From: Channallabes apus
Taxonomy: Eukaryota > Chordata > Actinopteri > Siluriformes > Clariidae
Direction of reading: 5' to 3'
DNA: 64,000 bases
NCBI GenBank assembly: GCA_030522415.1
Contig: CM060104.1
Coordinates: forward strand, 12,358,229 to 12,422,228
The notes under the pieces are model-generated. The model saw nothing but the letters and a program-made list of their open reading frames with translations, was not told the DNA's origin and did not search any database. Position numbers and translations under genes: made by a program. Below, piece after piece: positions 44,501 through 55,973 of this stretch (position 1 is its first letter; each line of letters begins with the position of its first letter).

Positions 44501-45897
44501 TATTATTTGTGTCAGTCTGGTCTGTGTTTGCATAGGATTCTTAAAGTGCGTGTGCATGTGTGCATATTCCTGCCATTATCCGATTATACTGTCCCATGCT
44601 GGGTCTCCAACAAACACCACATCAGCACCAATTTCTGTTTCTGACTTCTTGTGAGATTGAGTCTGATTATAGCAAGTGCCACTGGGATCTACCTGTCTTG
44701 CCCTGATGGTGTTAGCTGAAAGCACAGCCATTCACCTAATTCCCACTGACACTTCACTTTAGAATCCCTCCTGTGGTTGCTGAGGTGGCAGCATTGCTAC
44801 AGAATCAACATTGTATGCTAATTTTAGTGACTGATCAAACTCTACTTAACTCAGTTAACCCTTTGTAGCAAATTAGCTCAAAAAGGGAATATTTACAACT
44901 AATTATAACTGGTTATAACTAATAATATTTTTTTTAGATTAGAATAAACTGTAGCAGAATTAACGTACAATTATCTGATCTGTCCGTCCACCGAGCAGAT
45001 ACTATAATTATTTATCAATTCTAGGAAAGGTTATTTCCTGGCCAAGGAAGGATAGCTTTCCTACTTTGAAGTACTAGCAGTAATTTAGCATGTAACCAAC
45101 AGATCAACAATTTAGTGACTTTGGATTGTGAGCAGCACACAGAGACAATCTATTGTGAAAATAATGAATTTAATAAAGGAGGCTATAGCTAACATATAAC
45201 AACATTAAACAAACACATACATACAGAGTAAAGAACAAAAGAATGGCAGTATTTCACATTAATTAACCACAACCTAATGAGAATCATCAAAGAATCAAGG
45301 CTCACCTTAAAAGGGGCTCAAACTTAAACACGCATCTAAAGAGTTTTAAAGGATACTTGCATTGGTCTTTGTTTCTGAAAAAGAGTCCTGATTCGGTAGA
45401 CACGAGGGTGTAGATGATCGCCCTCAAGGTGTGCGCTGGATTTTCCTCTGGTTCCTCGAGAGGGAGGAATAGTCCACAGCGAGTTGACAAAGTTACTTGA
45501 AGGTAAAACTGCCAAAGGTTAAACTTAAGAGATGAGTTTTGCAGAGAGTAGGAGAGTGTTCATCTCAAAAGAAGAGATTTTGAGCACAGAATAGGCTGGG
45601 TTAGGGACTTTTGATAGTGCCCTGACACACCCACCGTTTGGGTGGAATGGCCAATCAAAGGCATGAATTTTTAGTGGAGAAACTTTCTTTGTCTCCTTTT
45701 ATGGCCCATTGGAATTTTTACTGCTGGTCCAAAGGGTTGTTGCAGTTTCTTTCAAAACATCGTAGAAATTATATGATGCATTTCGTGATCACATAGAATA
45801 CGTAATTGTTCGAGAAATAAGGAGCAGATCATTTTGAGACCAAGAAAGGAACCTTTTGGAGATAGGAAAATGGAGATACATTCATACACTTGAATAT
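41517..45897. other. Apparently unique non-coding sequence
   Basis: The longest part of the window without a recognised repeat. Open frames are short and none shows conserved features or convincing splice context. It may be intron or intergenic host DNA; conserved non-coding elements cannot be judged without comparison. Confidence 0.5.
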
Positions 45898-46510
45898 TGT
45901 AACATCTGTGCCACCACGGTCCGGGGGAATAAGATCTGGGTCTCCGGACTACTGAGCCGACACTTTGTCCCCACCTAGTGTGTCAATGTTGGTATGTCGT
46001 CACAATCACGAATTATGTACACCTGTGTCTTACCCCTGTGTGTCTCTATTTAAGCCGGCCCGTAGCGTCTCGTCCGTTCACCGTCGTATTTCATGTCCGT
46101 TTGTGTGTGTACACTCGCCTCTGAGCTTACGTGTTCGTGTCTCCCCCTCAGCACTAAAACGCAGCAGCGCCGGAGCAAGGACAAAGACTGATCCGAGTTC
46201 GTTTGTAAGTTCAAGTTCAAGTTCAAGTTGATATGTCTACCTCGCTGGAGGTGAATCAGTTCAAGACTTTTAAGGAGTACAAGGAATGTTTCAAGTCATC
46301 GAGTAGCCGGTCTGCTGCAACAGCAGGAGGAGACCGAGTTTCGTATCCAAGTAGTGATTCTTTTGTTTCTGTTGAGTTTATTTTCTGAGTGATCTCTCTT
46401 AACGAAAAGAAAAGACTTTGAGTTAAATTAATAAAAAAAAAAGACGAGAAAGACGTGCCAAGAACTCTGCATCTGTGTAGGCCTTTTTACACACACGTAG
46501 CATCATGACA
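45898..46510 (+). mobile_element. Solo LTR with 5-bp TSD
   Basis: TG (45898) to CA (46510), 613 bp, flanked by AATAT at 45893-45897 and 46511-46515. A TATA-like CTATTTAAGCC is at about 46046 and a poly-A signal AATTAATAAA at about 46425, giving the plus orientation. A 5-bp TSD and this look fit a Ty3/gypsy-like LTR. A small frame starting MSTSLEVNQFKTFKEYKECF (46233-46388) lies within it, so a deleted element with a gag remnant is an alternative to a pure solo LTR. Confidence 0.8.
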
Positions 46511-46844
46511 AATATAGGCAATTATAGTCTAACTAAGGCAAATAAAAAGTTGTAAATAGTATAATCAGATAAGGGAACATGCACAGAAAGCATGTCTATA
46601 CGGGGTACATTTATAATTGCATAATCATGGTATTAAATAGAGTAAATGTCTTTATGTGTGTCCGTGATGTGTATTGCAAGTGTGGAGCCAGACCCCTGGT
46701 CTGGTTAGGCCATTGGTGGCTGGCACCGAGGTCTCCTGCTAGTCTTTGGTATGTGTTTGATGTAGAGACTGGGGAACGTATCTGGCATCCTCGTGATAAG
46801 GGTGGGGAACTCACTGGCAATAACATCCATATAAATGTAGATTG

Positions 46845-47049
46845 TAAGATATGCAATTTTTTTGAGATAGGGATTTTGGGTTTTCATGAGCTGTATGCCA
46901 CAATCACCAATATTAAAACAATAAAAGGCTTGAACTACTTCAGTTGTGTGTAATGAATCTAAAATATATGAAAGTCTAATGTTTATCAGTACATTAAAGA
47001 AAATAATGAACTTTATCACAATATGCAAATTTTTTGAGAAGGACCTGTA
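46845..47049 (-). mobile_element. Mariner/Tc1-like end fragment
   Basis: Read on the minus strand it begins TACAGGTCCTTCTCAAAAAA and contains ATATTGTGATAAAGTTCATT and AGCTCATGAAAACCCAAAAT, a well-known fish element end. No transposase. 46516-46844 upstream is unrecognised. Confidence 0.8.
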
Positions 47050-47084
47050 TATTTAGTGTAGAGTGCAAGCAGGGACTCAAGCAG

Positions 47085-47606
47085 GACTAACAATAACAGC
47101 ATAACTAAAAGGAAGAGCCAGAAGGAAACACAGACATGAGGGCTCCCTGAGATGTAAAGCATCCAATCACCTCACCGTCAACAAACCTGAGTGTTCAATG
47201 AGAGTTGGGAAGACAGCATCTAAACATACCAGTTCATCATAATACTCTACGTCCATGAGTCGCCCAGATCTGCTCCTTTACCTAAGGCAAAACTATTTGC
47301 AAAAATGCTTGATTAAATAAATTGGTTTTTAGCCTAGGCTTAAAAACGGAGCCTGTGTCTGAGTCACAAACACTATTTGGAAGGCTAAACCATAACTTTG
47401 GGGCTTTGTAAGAAAAAGCTCTGTCCCTTGCTGTAGTTTTCATAATATGCCGTACTGACAAGCAGCCTGCATCCTTTGATGAAAGTAGACGTGGCGGATC
47501 GTAAGACACTAGCAATTCACACAGATACTGCGTTGTGAGACCATTTAATGCTCTATATGTCAAAGTAGTTTTTTAAAATCAATGTGAAATTTCACAGGGA
47601 GGCAGT
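47085..47606 (-). pseudogene. L2 ORF2 C-terminus and 3'UTR start, minus strand
   Basis: Minus-strand frame YRALNGLTTQYLCELLVS, SSKDAGCLSVRHIMK, APKLWFSLPNSVCDSD to FNQAFL, then the stop and L2 3'UTR sequence down to about 47085. It matches the L2 at 944-1243. The rest of ORF2 is missing. It abuts a plus-strand L2 5' end at about 47612, head to head. Confidence 0.88.
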
Positions 47607-47611
47607 GAAAG

Positions 47612-48014
47612 AGGCGCTGCTTTTTTCCTGAGCTCCACCAAACTGACCAATTTTTCAACTTTTTCGTCCTCTTAAGAAGAGTGAACATATAACATAAGTA
47701 TTTTATGATATATTTACTCGAAACACCTGTTATATCGTTAAGTTTTAATTATTTTGCAGCACACCGCTTCTAGCCGGCTATCCCATTAGCATTGCTAGCC
47801 TATTAGCCTGGCTATCACAAGTTTGCCTGCACTTTTTTACACGGATTATCTCCGTTTGTAAACACCATGTCGGTTGTGTCTCTGCCTCTGAGTGCAGGTG
47901 AGGATACATTGGAGCTGCACTCGGTGGATTTGGAGCTGGAGACCGTGGAGAAGCAGATCCGCGACCTACAGGTGAAGCTGTCCCAGTTACAGCAGCGGAA
48001 AGCCGCGCTGGAAT
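47612..48014 (+). pseudogene. L2 5'UTR and ORF1 start, truncated by a BEL LTR
   Basis: Shares the 5' region of the L2 at 31130 (GAGGCGCTGCTTTTTTCC corresponds to GAGACGCTGCTTTTTTCC). ORF1 starts with ATG at 47867, MSVVSLPLSAGEDTLELHSV. The coiled coil reads to QQRKAALES and then enters BEL LTR sequence at about 48015, where the L2 frame ends. Confidence 0.88.
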
Positions 48015-48015
48015 C

Positions 48016-48315
48016 GTATGATAGAAAGTTTAGTTTAGATGCGGAAGGCTACGGAAACACAAGCTTTTGACCGTGAGCTGAACGCAATCAGACAGATATA
48101 ACATAGGTTGTTGTAAGAGTCAGAAATGTACAAGATACAGCAACAGGTGTTGTAACCACAGTGGATTTGCTCAAGACGACTGTATGAAGTGTTGATTCTT
48201 TGATGCTGACAAAATAAACTACAAGAGACAAAGAAATCATCGGACTTCAGTTCTTGTGAGTAAATGATCTAACCAAAGCTACGCGTCAAAACTAGTGAAA
48301 TTATATGTCCGCATC
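48016..48315 (+). repeat. Partial BEL LTR inside L2
   Basis: Reverse complement of the BEL LTRs: it begins TATGATAGAAAGTTTAGTTT (equivalent to about 55380 in reverse) and ends CCGCATCTACA at 48315, the LTR inner/outer boundary. About half of a full LTR is present. It joins an L2 5' part to an L2 3'UTR. Confidence 0.85.
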
Positions 48316-49035
48316 TACACCCCTTGTCTCCCCCTTTCACTCTTTCTCTCTCTCTGTCGAGCTACACATGTCGTTCCTGAGCTGCCAGTGATACAGACTC
48401 CCTCTGCCCTCCGGACCTGTCTGACCCATCCTGGTGCCTGGCTTCTGCTTGGAGATTTCGTCACATGGATGCCCCGTGTGTCTGGTGCCCGGCTTCTGCT
48501 TGGAGATTTCGTCACATGGATGCCCTGTGTGTCTCTTTCGTATGCGTCTGGTGCCTGGGGATGATTCTCTCTACCTAGACGACGGTTCTGGCCTCGACTA
48601 GTGTTGGCAACTGTTTCTCTGGGGACTTGACAGTCCGATAGTTCAGGACTGAAATTTCCTACAAGTCTACCTGAGTCTCCAATAGCTACATGGACTCCAT
48701 ATTAACATCAACTAACATCAACTGTTATAGCTGACCTGCCTGCCACCTAACACACAGTATAAATGCAGATAATTTCATACAGATCATTTTTCACCCAGAT
48801 GAGGATGGGTTCTCTGTTGAGTCTGGTTCCTCTCAAGGTTTCTTCCTATCACCATCTCAGGGAGTTTTTCCTTGCCACTGTCGCCCTCGGCTTGCTCACC
48901 AGGGACAAACTGACCATTTTGATTCATACACATTCACATTCCATACAAACTTAAATAATTCTTCTGATTGTATAAAGCTGCTTTGAGACAATGTCAATTG
49001 CTAAAAGCGCTATACAAATAAAATTTAATTGAAAT
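48316..49035 (+). mobile_element. L2 3'UTR and tail
   Basis: Resumes at the CT-rich 3'UTR (CTCCCCCTTTCACTCTTTCT, compare 1590) and runs to AAAGCGCTATACAAATAAAA and TTGAA units. A local direct duplication (GCTTCTGCTTGGAGATTTCG at about 48440 and 48493) is unique to this copy. Confidence 0.9.
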
Positions 49036-49224
49036 TGAGACCACGCCATTGAAACACGGAGGGTGAAGTGAGAACTGAATCCTGTAGTTTCTCTCTATAG
49101 TGCTTAGTACCCAAGGACATATACTTGGCAGTACTGTAGCTTCAACGCTGCCAGTTTCTCAGAAAAGGGCAAAAGTCTCGGCGGCTTGGTTAAACGGGGT
49201 GGGATGTTAGATGTTCGGTATCCT

Positions 49225-50500
49225 GAAACATGGCAGGAAAAAAACGAAGAACTAACAGCTTATTGGAGACTGGTGTTGCGGAGAAAGAACACCAACCTCC
49301 TGGGGGTGCCAGGGAGAACACTTCATTTGTGAGGAAGACAATATGCCAGTCTGACCTCTTTTGAGGTCAGACTTTTGAGCTCTTCCCCTCTTCTTTAGGA
49401 GGGGGTGCTCGGCTCAAAAAACACCCTCCTTGTGTTTTACGCCTCGCAAGAGTCAGACCCAGTCGAGACTGGGTGGCCGACCGTCCCGACTCTTGAGCAC
49501 GGCGGGGAAAGAATTTCCTGAAGGCTTGTTCATATAACTTCGCCTCATGAACCTAGTGGCGACCGAGTTAACGATATCGCTAAACAGGCCGGAAGGCGAG
49601 ATAGGGGCATCAAGGAGCTACACATGTCATTCCTGAGCTGCCAGTGATCCAGACTCCCTCTGACCTCCGGACCTGTCTGATCCATCCTGGTGCCCCGTTT
49701 CTGGTTGGAGGTCTCATCGCATGGATGTCGCATCGCGTGTGTCTCTTTGGGATGCGTCTGGTGTCTGGGGATGATTCTCTCTACTTAGAAGGCGGTTCTG
49801 GCCTCGACTGGTGTTGGCAGCTGTTCCTCTGAGGACTTGACAATTCGATAGTTCAGGACTGGAACTTTCTACAAGTCTACCTGAGTCTCCAATAACTACC
49901 TGGGCTCCATTTTAACATCAATTAACATGAACTATTATAGCTGAACTGCCTGCCACCTAACACACTGATTAAATGCAGATAATTTCCTGCTATCTTCATC
50001 TTCACCCAGATGAGGATGGATTCCCTGTTGAGTCTGGTTCCTCTCAAGGTTTCTTCCTATTACCATCTCAGGGAGTTATTCCTTGCTCACCAGGGACTAT
50101 CTGAACATTTTTGATTCATACACATTCACATTCCATACAAACTTAAATAATTCTTTTGATTGTGTAAAGCTGTTTTGAGACAATGTCAATTGTTAAAAGC
50201 GCTATACAAATAAAATTGAATTGAATTGAAAGGAGGAATGTACAATCCTTATCCTTGATGCGCCTGAGATTCAGCCGCAGGTGCCTCTCCGCAAAAACCA
50301 TCGCAGCCATAAAACGGCCAATAGCATGAGCCGTCTGCTTTGTTGCACGAAGAGACAAGTCTGTAGCTCGGTGTAATTCCAATACTCAAGTCTCTCAGCA
50401 GGTCAGCCTGGTAGGCCTGCAAAACCACCATGTTGTGCAAAGGAGCACCAACCTGACCTGCTGCCTGAAAAGCTTTTCCCTCCAGGGAAGATGATAGTCT
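49225..50500 (-). pseudogene. DIRS-type retrotransposon gag fragment, split by an L2 3' end
   Basis: Minus-strand pieces read LHNMVVLQAYQADLLRDL, then after a frameshift near 50380 LHRATDLSLRATKQTAHAIG, RFMAAMVFAERHLRLNLRR, IKDKDCTFLL, and beyond the insertion DAPIS.PSGLF-like residues around 49590-49540. This order (VLQAYQADLL ... ERHLWL ... FLDAP ... GLFG) is characteristic of gag proteins of fish DIRS elements. No tyrosine recombinase, RT or split repeats are seen. The L2 3' end (49610-50233) interrupts it cleanly at ATTCCT/CCTTGATG. Confidence 0.72.
49610..50233 (+). mobile_element. 5'-truncated L2 3' end inside DIRS gag
   Basis: L2 3'UTR sequence (AGCTACACATGTCATTCCTG) to the tail TTGAATTGAA. 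A 3-bp AGG duplication flanks it: CATCAAGG on the left, AGGAGGAATG on the right, with the joined target encoding continuous DIRS gag. Confidence 0.88.
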
Positions 50501-50689
50501 ACACAGCTAGAAAGGAAGTATTAGCTTTTCAGGAAGGATGATGTCCCAGGAGAAAGATAGCATGGAAGCGTCTCTTCTATCTGGGCATCATCATATAACC
50601 CTGTGCTTCCACATCAACTATATCTAAATAAATAGATAAGTTGATGGCATGAAAACACGGGATGAATACAGCTTACTCCATGAAAGGGT

Positions 50690-51386
50690 TAACTCATATG
50701 GAGATAGCTAAGAAAGGGGTGAGAGTGTCGTTGAGGCGACCTGGTTGCACCATGCAGGACAGACGAGCTCTACAGAGGGTGGTGCGATCAGCTGAACGCA
50801 CTCGATCTACAGCAAGCGGGGCTGGACCAAGGCCAGGAAGATCATGAAGGATCTCAGCCATCCCAACAAAGGACTGTTCTCTCTGTTGCGGTCTGTGAAG
50901 CAATTCCGCTCCCTGAAGGCCAACACAGAGAGACTGAGGAGGAGCTTCTTCCCGCAGGCGATAAGGTCCCTCAATCACAACACAACACTGGACTAATAAC
51001 ATATTTTTAAACTCACCACATTGACATTGACTGGACAATCATGGTCACATTCATACACACTTGCACTAGTTATTTATATATCTGGACCATTGCACATGAC
51101 ACTTTCATAAGCCACTTTTCATACATATTTGCACAACCATTGACACTTTATTGACATTTTTTCCCCTGTATTTTTATATTTTATAATATTTTTATTATGC
51201 CCTTATTTGTACAGTTTATTTTACTAGTTACATTTATTTTCTTTAGTATTTCTTTTTATTAATATTTATTCCTTACGTATAAGCTTTTATTTTCTTTCTA
51301 AGGTCACTGGCGGTCATATAAGCATTTCACTGCATATCGTACTGTGTATGACTGTGTATGTGACAAATAAAATTTGAATTTGAAAG
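50690..51386 (+). mobile_element. LINE 3' fragment (Rex1/CR1-like), source of the SINE tail
   Basis: The plus strand carries a decayed ORF2 C-terminus, pieces reading DRRALQRVVRSAERT, ISHPNKGLFSLLRSV, FRSLKANTERLRRSFFPQAI. This is typical of Rex1/CR1-like LINE ORF2 ends (clade uncertain). The 3' end CACTGCATATCGTACTGTGT, TGTGACAAATAAAATTTGAA matches the tails of the tRNA-Ile SINEs at 11469 and 30950. Confidence 0.7.
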
Positions 51387-53084
51387 TGCACTTTTTGTGT
51401 GGGAAACACTGCATTGGGAAACAAAAAAATATGAGTTGCACACCATACAATTATGAACAATCTATGTGATAGTAATGAGCCACATTTAAGACATTTGAGT
51501 TCTCAGGTTTTTCTCAATGAGAAACAGTTTCTCAGAACTTACATATGAGAAGATGGAAAAAATGGCTAAAATCTTATTTAAGTCTCAAAGTTGACTTGTT
51601 TCTGTCCAGGAGAAAAAAAAATATTAACATGAGATCTTACCTTGAATTTTCCTTTGCTATGGGTAAAGAGAGAACATTATGATCATAGATTAGAGTATGA
51701 CAGAGACTTATAAAGTAGCAACAGTTAATTGTGGGAACATGCAGTTTGGCTGCCTTGAGCGGACGCTCCAGAGCTGCTAAAATGTTTGGTCCTTGTGAAT
51801 ATAGCAAGCCTTCTGAAAGATGAACTGACAGGCCAAGTGGAAAGAGAAATCTGTAGAAAAGAGATACAGTACATGTAAAAAAAAGAGTATTGCAGAGTGC
51901 ACATTGTCAAATTTTGGAAAACTCAAGTTAAATCAAGCAGTCACTGTTTATTTGACACTAACTGATAACTGAAGGCTTGAAAACTGGTGCTAAAGAAATA
52001 AGGGCAATTGTGGAGCCTGATGTCAAAGGTCTGCAAAAGTTATTTTTCACGTAGGTGTCCAATAGCTTTGAAGGCCTGGGATGGGTCAGAGTGCAAGAAG
52101 AAGTGGGATGGGTGGGAGTGTAAAAGGAGTGTTCAAGAAAGTGAATTAGATTAGAACAGCAGCATCTGTCCTGCAGTATTACAGTCTAAAAGACTGTAGA
52201 TGACCTGACTGTCCACAACGTGGTTCTTCTTAAACAGAGCTTGGAGTGGCACTTATTAAGCAAAGTCAACCTGTAACATACGGCCGGCGAAGACTCGCAG
52301 TGCAAATAGAGTGCTGTGAAAATTTCATGATCCAAGTATGGAAGGCAGGCTTTAAATCTCTACTGAGAATTTATTGTGCAGAATCAAGTCTTTTCCCTTC
52401 AACAGTGTCATGCACACACACACAGAGTGGGCTTCACCCACATCTTTCTGTTTGCAGGCGACACGCAACCACTCCCAAACTACCATACCCCCACTGCTTG
52501 ACTGGGGAGCTTTCTGGCCTGCATTTGACTATCCCCTGCCAGAAAAGGAAATTTCCATAGACATATGTGCACATGTCCTATGAACCATCTCAAACGTACA
52601 TGGCTGAAGACACTCCTTCTTGATAATGCTGTACTTTGTCTAGCTCACAGACATTTTTCTGTTCTTGCAAATAACTTCCCTGCACCATCTGAGACAAAAT
52701 CCCCCCAGTCCTCTGATGTCTAATCAGGTGACATACCACCACTTTCACCTGGTTAAAAGTACATTCAGTCAGTCAGCAAGCTGTTGATACCTCCTATAAT
52801 ACCCAGGTATCCTATAATTACCCAGAACTTATCACAATCCCTTAATGTCTACAGTATTAGGCAGGCTGCAATTACTCTTCAAAACCAAAAACTGGCCAGT
52901 CCATCTGAAGGATTAGTAGATCAGTGAGGCGAGGGCTCATCTCTGCTCTGTTTTTTTCCCCTAAATTGAATTGTTGTAGGAACGAGTGGACATTTTTGAA
53001 TATCCCCATGCATATACCTCACCTTCATCAATCCTTCCCCAAAGCTCTGCACTGAATTGAACTTTCATGGACTGAATTCTTATA
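51387..53084. other. Unrecognised sequence
   Basis: No convincing gene or repeat. An open frame at 52246-52560 (plus) has no recognisable features. Confidence 0.45.
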
Positions 53085-53220
53085 ACAAGGGTGGCCAACC
53101 CTGGTCCTTGAGAGTTGCAGCTCTGCATGTTTTCCAATTATCCGTGTACTACTCACTGCTGATTATCTTGATCAGGTGAGTTCTGTCAATCAGAAGCTGG
53201 AAGATATAAATTCACTTTGT
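53085..53220. repeat. Dispersed teleost repeat fragment (GGGTGGCCAACCCTGGTCCT)
   Basis: A block with the look of a common fish interspersed repeat (GGGTGGCCAACCCTGGTCCT, GTGTACTACTCACTGCTGAT). Class is not established from one copy. Confidence 0.45.
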
Positions 53221-53569
53221 CTTTCCCCATTTCACCATATAAGATGGTATCTTCCAACCGTTGTTTTATTACGTCCTGAGTCTGCAAAGGCTAGAGTTAG
53301 AGTTAGACATCTAACTAGTTAGATTAGAGGAGAGGTCCCAGAGGAAAAAGACAGTAGTGAAGGGGAAAAGTAAAGGGAAAGTCAAATACAGGTTGTAGGT
53401 CCTGCTCCCAAGCTGCAGGCATAAGGAATGCAGGGTAGGTAGGTGGCACTGGACTCATGCTGTCATTTTGCCAGGAAGCCAGATCCATGATCTGCTCAAG
53501 GACCATGAGTTTGATTAAATTGTTGGCACAGTGTTCCTCTATCAGCAGCCACCTTTGGTAAGTATCCCA

Positions 53570-54582
53570 AGTACTGGGAAAAAAGCAGTGGGCCTAAAAC
53601 TGAACCCTGCGGAATGCCAAACTCCACTAGAGAACATGCAGAATAATCACCATTTAAGTCTACATACTGATAATAATCGGTCAAATAGGATCTGAGCCAG
53701 GAGAGGGCTGTACCCTTAATTCTTACTACATTTTCTAATCTGTGAAGAATAGCATGATCAATGGTGTCAAAAGCTGCACTGAGGTCTAGTAATATAAGCA
53801 TAGTTACATAACCCTGATCAGAGGCCAATACAAGGTCATTTACTACTTTAACAAGTGCTGTGATACTGTAACATCTGTGCTGTGATAAGGCCTAAATCCT
53901 GACTCATACAGTTCATGTATGCTATTTCTATGTAGATATTAGCATAGGTGCTCCGCTACTATCTTTTCCAGAATCTTAGAGATAAAGGGGAGGTTTGATA
54001 TTGGCCTGTAATTGGACAGCTGACAGGGGTCGAGGTCAGGTTTCTTAATTATTGGTTTGATTAATTTAAAAAAAGATTTTGGAACATAACCAATGCTGAG
54101 TGAGGAATTAATTATTCTCAACAATGGTTCTGTTATTGCTGGTACTATCTGTTTAAGAAAATGTGGGTATAGGATCTAATATACAGGTTAATGAATTTGC
54201 AGAACAGATGAGTGAAATTAGTTCATTCTCTTCAAGCGGAGTAAAGTATTCTAGCTTCCGATCTGAAATGGCTAGGTTAACATCTGCATCAATTACATTG
54301 TTCGGTTTCAAAGCCTCAATTTTATGCCCAATATTTACAATTTTATTATTAAAAAAGTTCATGAAGTCCTCACTATTGTATGATGTTGTTGTGGAGATTT
54401 CTGCAGTGGTCTTGTTTCTGGTTCATTTGGCTACGTCATTAAATAAAAATCTAGGATTATTTTTGTTATTTTCTACAAGAGTGGAGAGATATGTTGATCT
54501 AGCTACACTAAGAGCTTTCCTATAGTTCAGGATGCTCTCTTTCCATGCTATTTGAAATACTAACAATTTAGTTTGACGCCAT
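53570..54582 (-). pseudogene. L2 ORF2 central fragment, minus strand
   Basis: Minus-strand pieces: linker (SILNYRKALSVARSTYLSTL, NNPRFLFNDVAK), RT start ([19 protein letters not shown]), palm ([34 protein letters not shown]). It lacks YADD and everything after it (cut at about 53570) and the endonuclease (cut by repeat X at 54583). Several frameshifts and stops. Confidence 0.88.
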
Positions 54583-54960
54583 TTACAGATGTCGCCATTA
54601 AAAACGCACGTTTCGAGAAAAGGGATCCCGTGACTTGCTGCGGCTTTGCGCGGCTGCATGCGGGAAGCTGTGAACATGCCCTTCATTACCTGTAGGGGGC
54701 AGTCGTGTTTCAGTCTGAAGTATTGTGTGTCTACTGAAGCCGAAAATGTATCCAAATTAAACCGCGCATGCGTGTTTGGAGATGCTGTGCCCGCGCTGTG
54801 GATCAGTCGGTTATGGATCATCACGGAGGTACTACACGGCGTGGCTGGAGCTGGAGTTTGTCGTGTTCGAGTTAAGTTTACCTTTCTGTTTTGGATGTGA
54901 TTCTCGCTTTCATGACTCCCAATTAATGTTCATCTTAATCTCAGGACGTACAATTAGCAA

Positions 54961-55598
54961 TGTAGATGCGGTCATATTATTTCACCAGTTTTGACGCGTA
55001 GCTTTGTCTTAAAGTTTCACTCACACGACAGAAGTCCGATCTCTTTGTCTCTTGTAGTTTATTTTGTCAGCATCAAAGAATCAATACTTCATACAGTCGT
55101 CTTGAGTAAATCCACTGTGATTACAGACACCAGTTGCTGCATCTTGCAAATCTCTGACTTTTACAGCAACCTGTTTGTTGTATCTTACAAATTACAGTCT
55201 TAGCTTACGAATATAACAACACTCTTGCTGTATATATCCACTTACGGGAGCTTACGGTTACAACAACCTAGTTGCTGTATCTTACATTCTTAGCTTACCG
55301 AGAGTTCAAGAGCTTATGAGCTTACGAGCTTACGCTTGTGTTTCCGTAGCCTTCCGCATCTAAACTGAACTCTCTATCATATGACAGTCACACAAATGCA
55401 TGTAATAGTAGAATGACATCACAGACCAACTTAAGATTGTCAAAATGAATGCATAACTTAGAAATTTAAAGCTTATGGCTTATGTAACAAACTTAATGCT
55501 TAATGCTTTACTAATGAATAGAACAAGGTAGAATAAATGAAATAACAAATAAAATAAAATAAACACAACAAAATCATAAGTACGATATGCCTCTTACA
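54961..55598 (-). repeat. BEL element 2, 3' LTR
   Basis: 638 bp, TGTAGATGCGG to CCTCTTACA. It retains both copies of the internal direct repeat (ACAACAACCTAGTTGCTGTA-type) that the other LTR has lost. Confidence 0.95.
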
Positions 55599-55973
55599 TT
55601 CCAGCCCCTAATTGACAGGCATGGAGACTGACAATTACAATTTTGTGTTTTTTTTTTTTTTTTTTTTGATAAAGCCATGAAATCAAACATTCTTAACCTT
55701 CTAAAACATTTAAAATCTTGTAAGTGTATAATATTTATCTCAGGTGTTTATATTTGCATATCAAATTTCATAATATATTACCACACATTTAACAGTCCAT
55801 TTCATATATGAGGCACAGCTTGTCGATGGGTCTTTCCAGAGTGAGGGTCTTAGTTTTAACTAACACACGTCTCTGGGAACACTTTCGTGATTTATCCAAT
55901 AACCCATGAATTGCTTGGAGAAGACTCATCAGTTATTAACACTATATCTCCAATCGAGAGTTTTTTTTTTTTT

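Noticed and set aside
41517..45897. Several 60-90-codon frames as host genes.
   Set aside because: None shows a recognisable motif, splice context or start context; lengths are as expected by chance.
49340..49500. Cluster of stem-loops (for example AGTCTGACCTC-TTTT-GAGGTCAGACT) suggesting a structured RNA.
   Set aside because: The stretch lies within the minus-strand DIRS gag-like segment, is seen once, and no covariation can be tested. One 11-bp hairpin by chance or repeat decay is plausible.
50694..51038. 114-codon minus-strand frame.
   Set aside because: It is antisense to the LINE ORF2 remnant on the plus strand.
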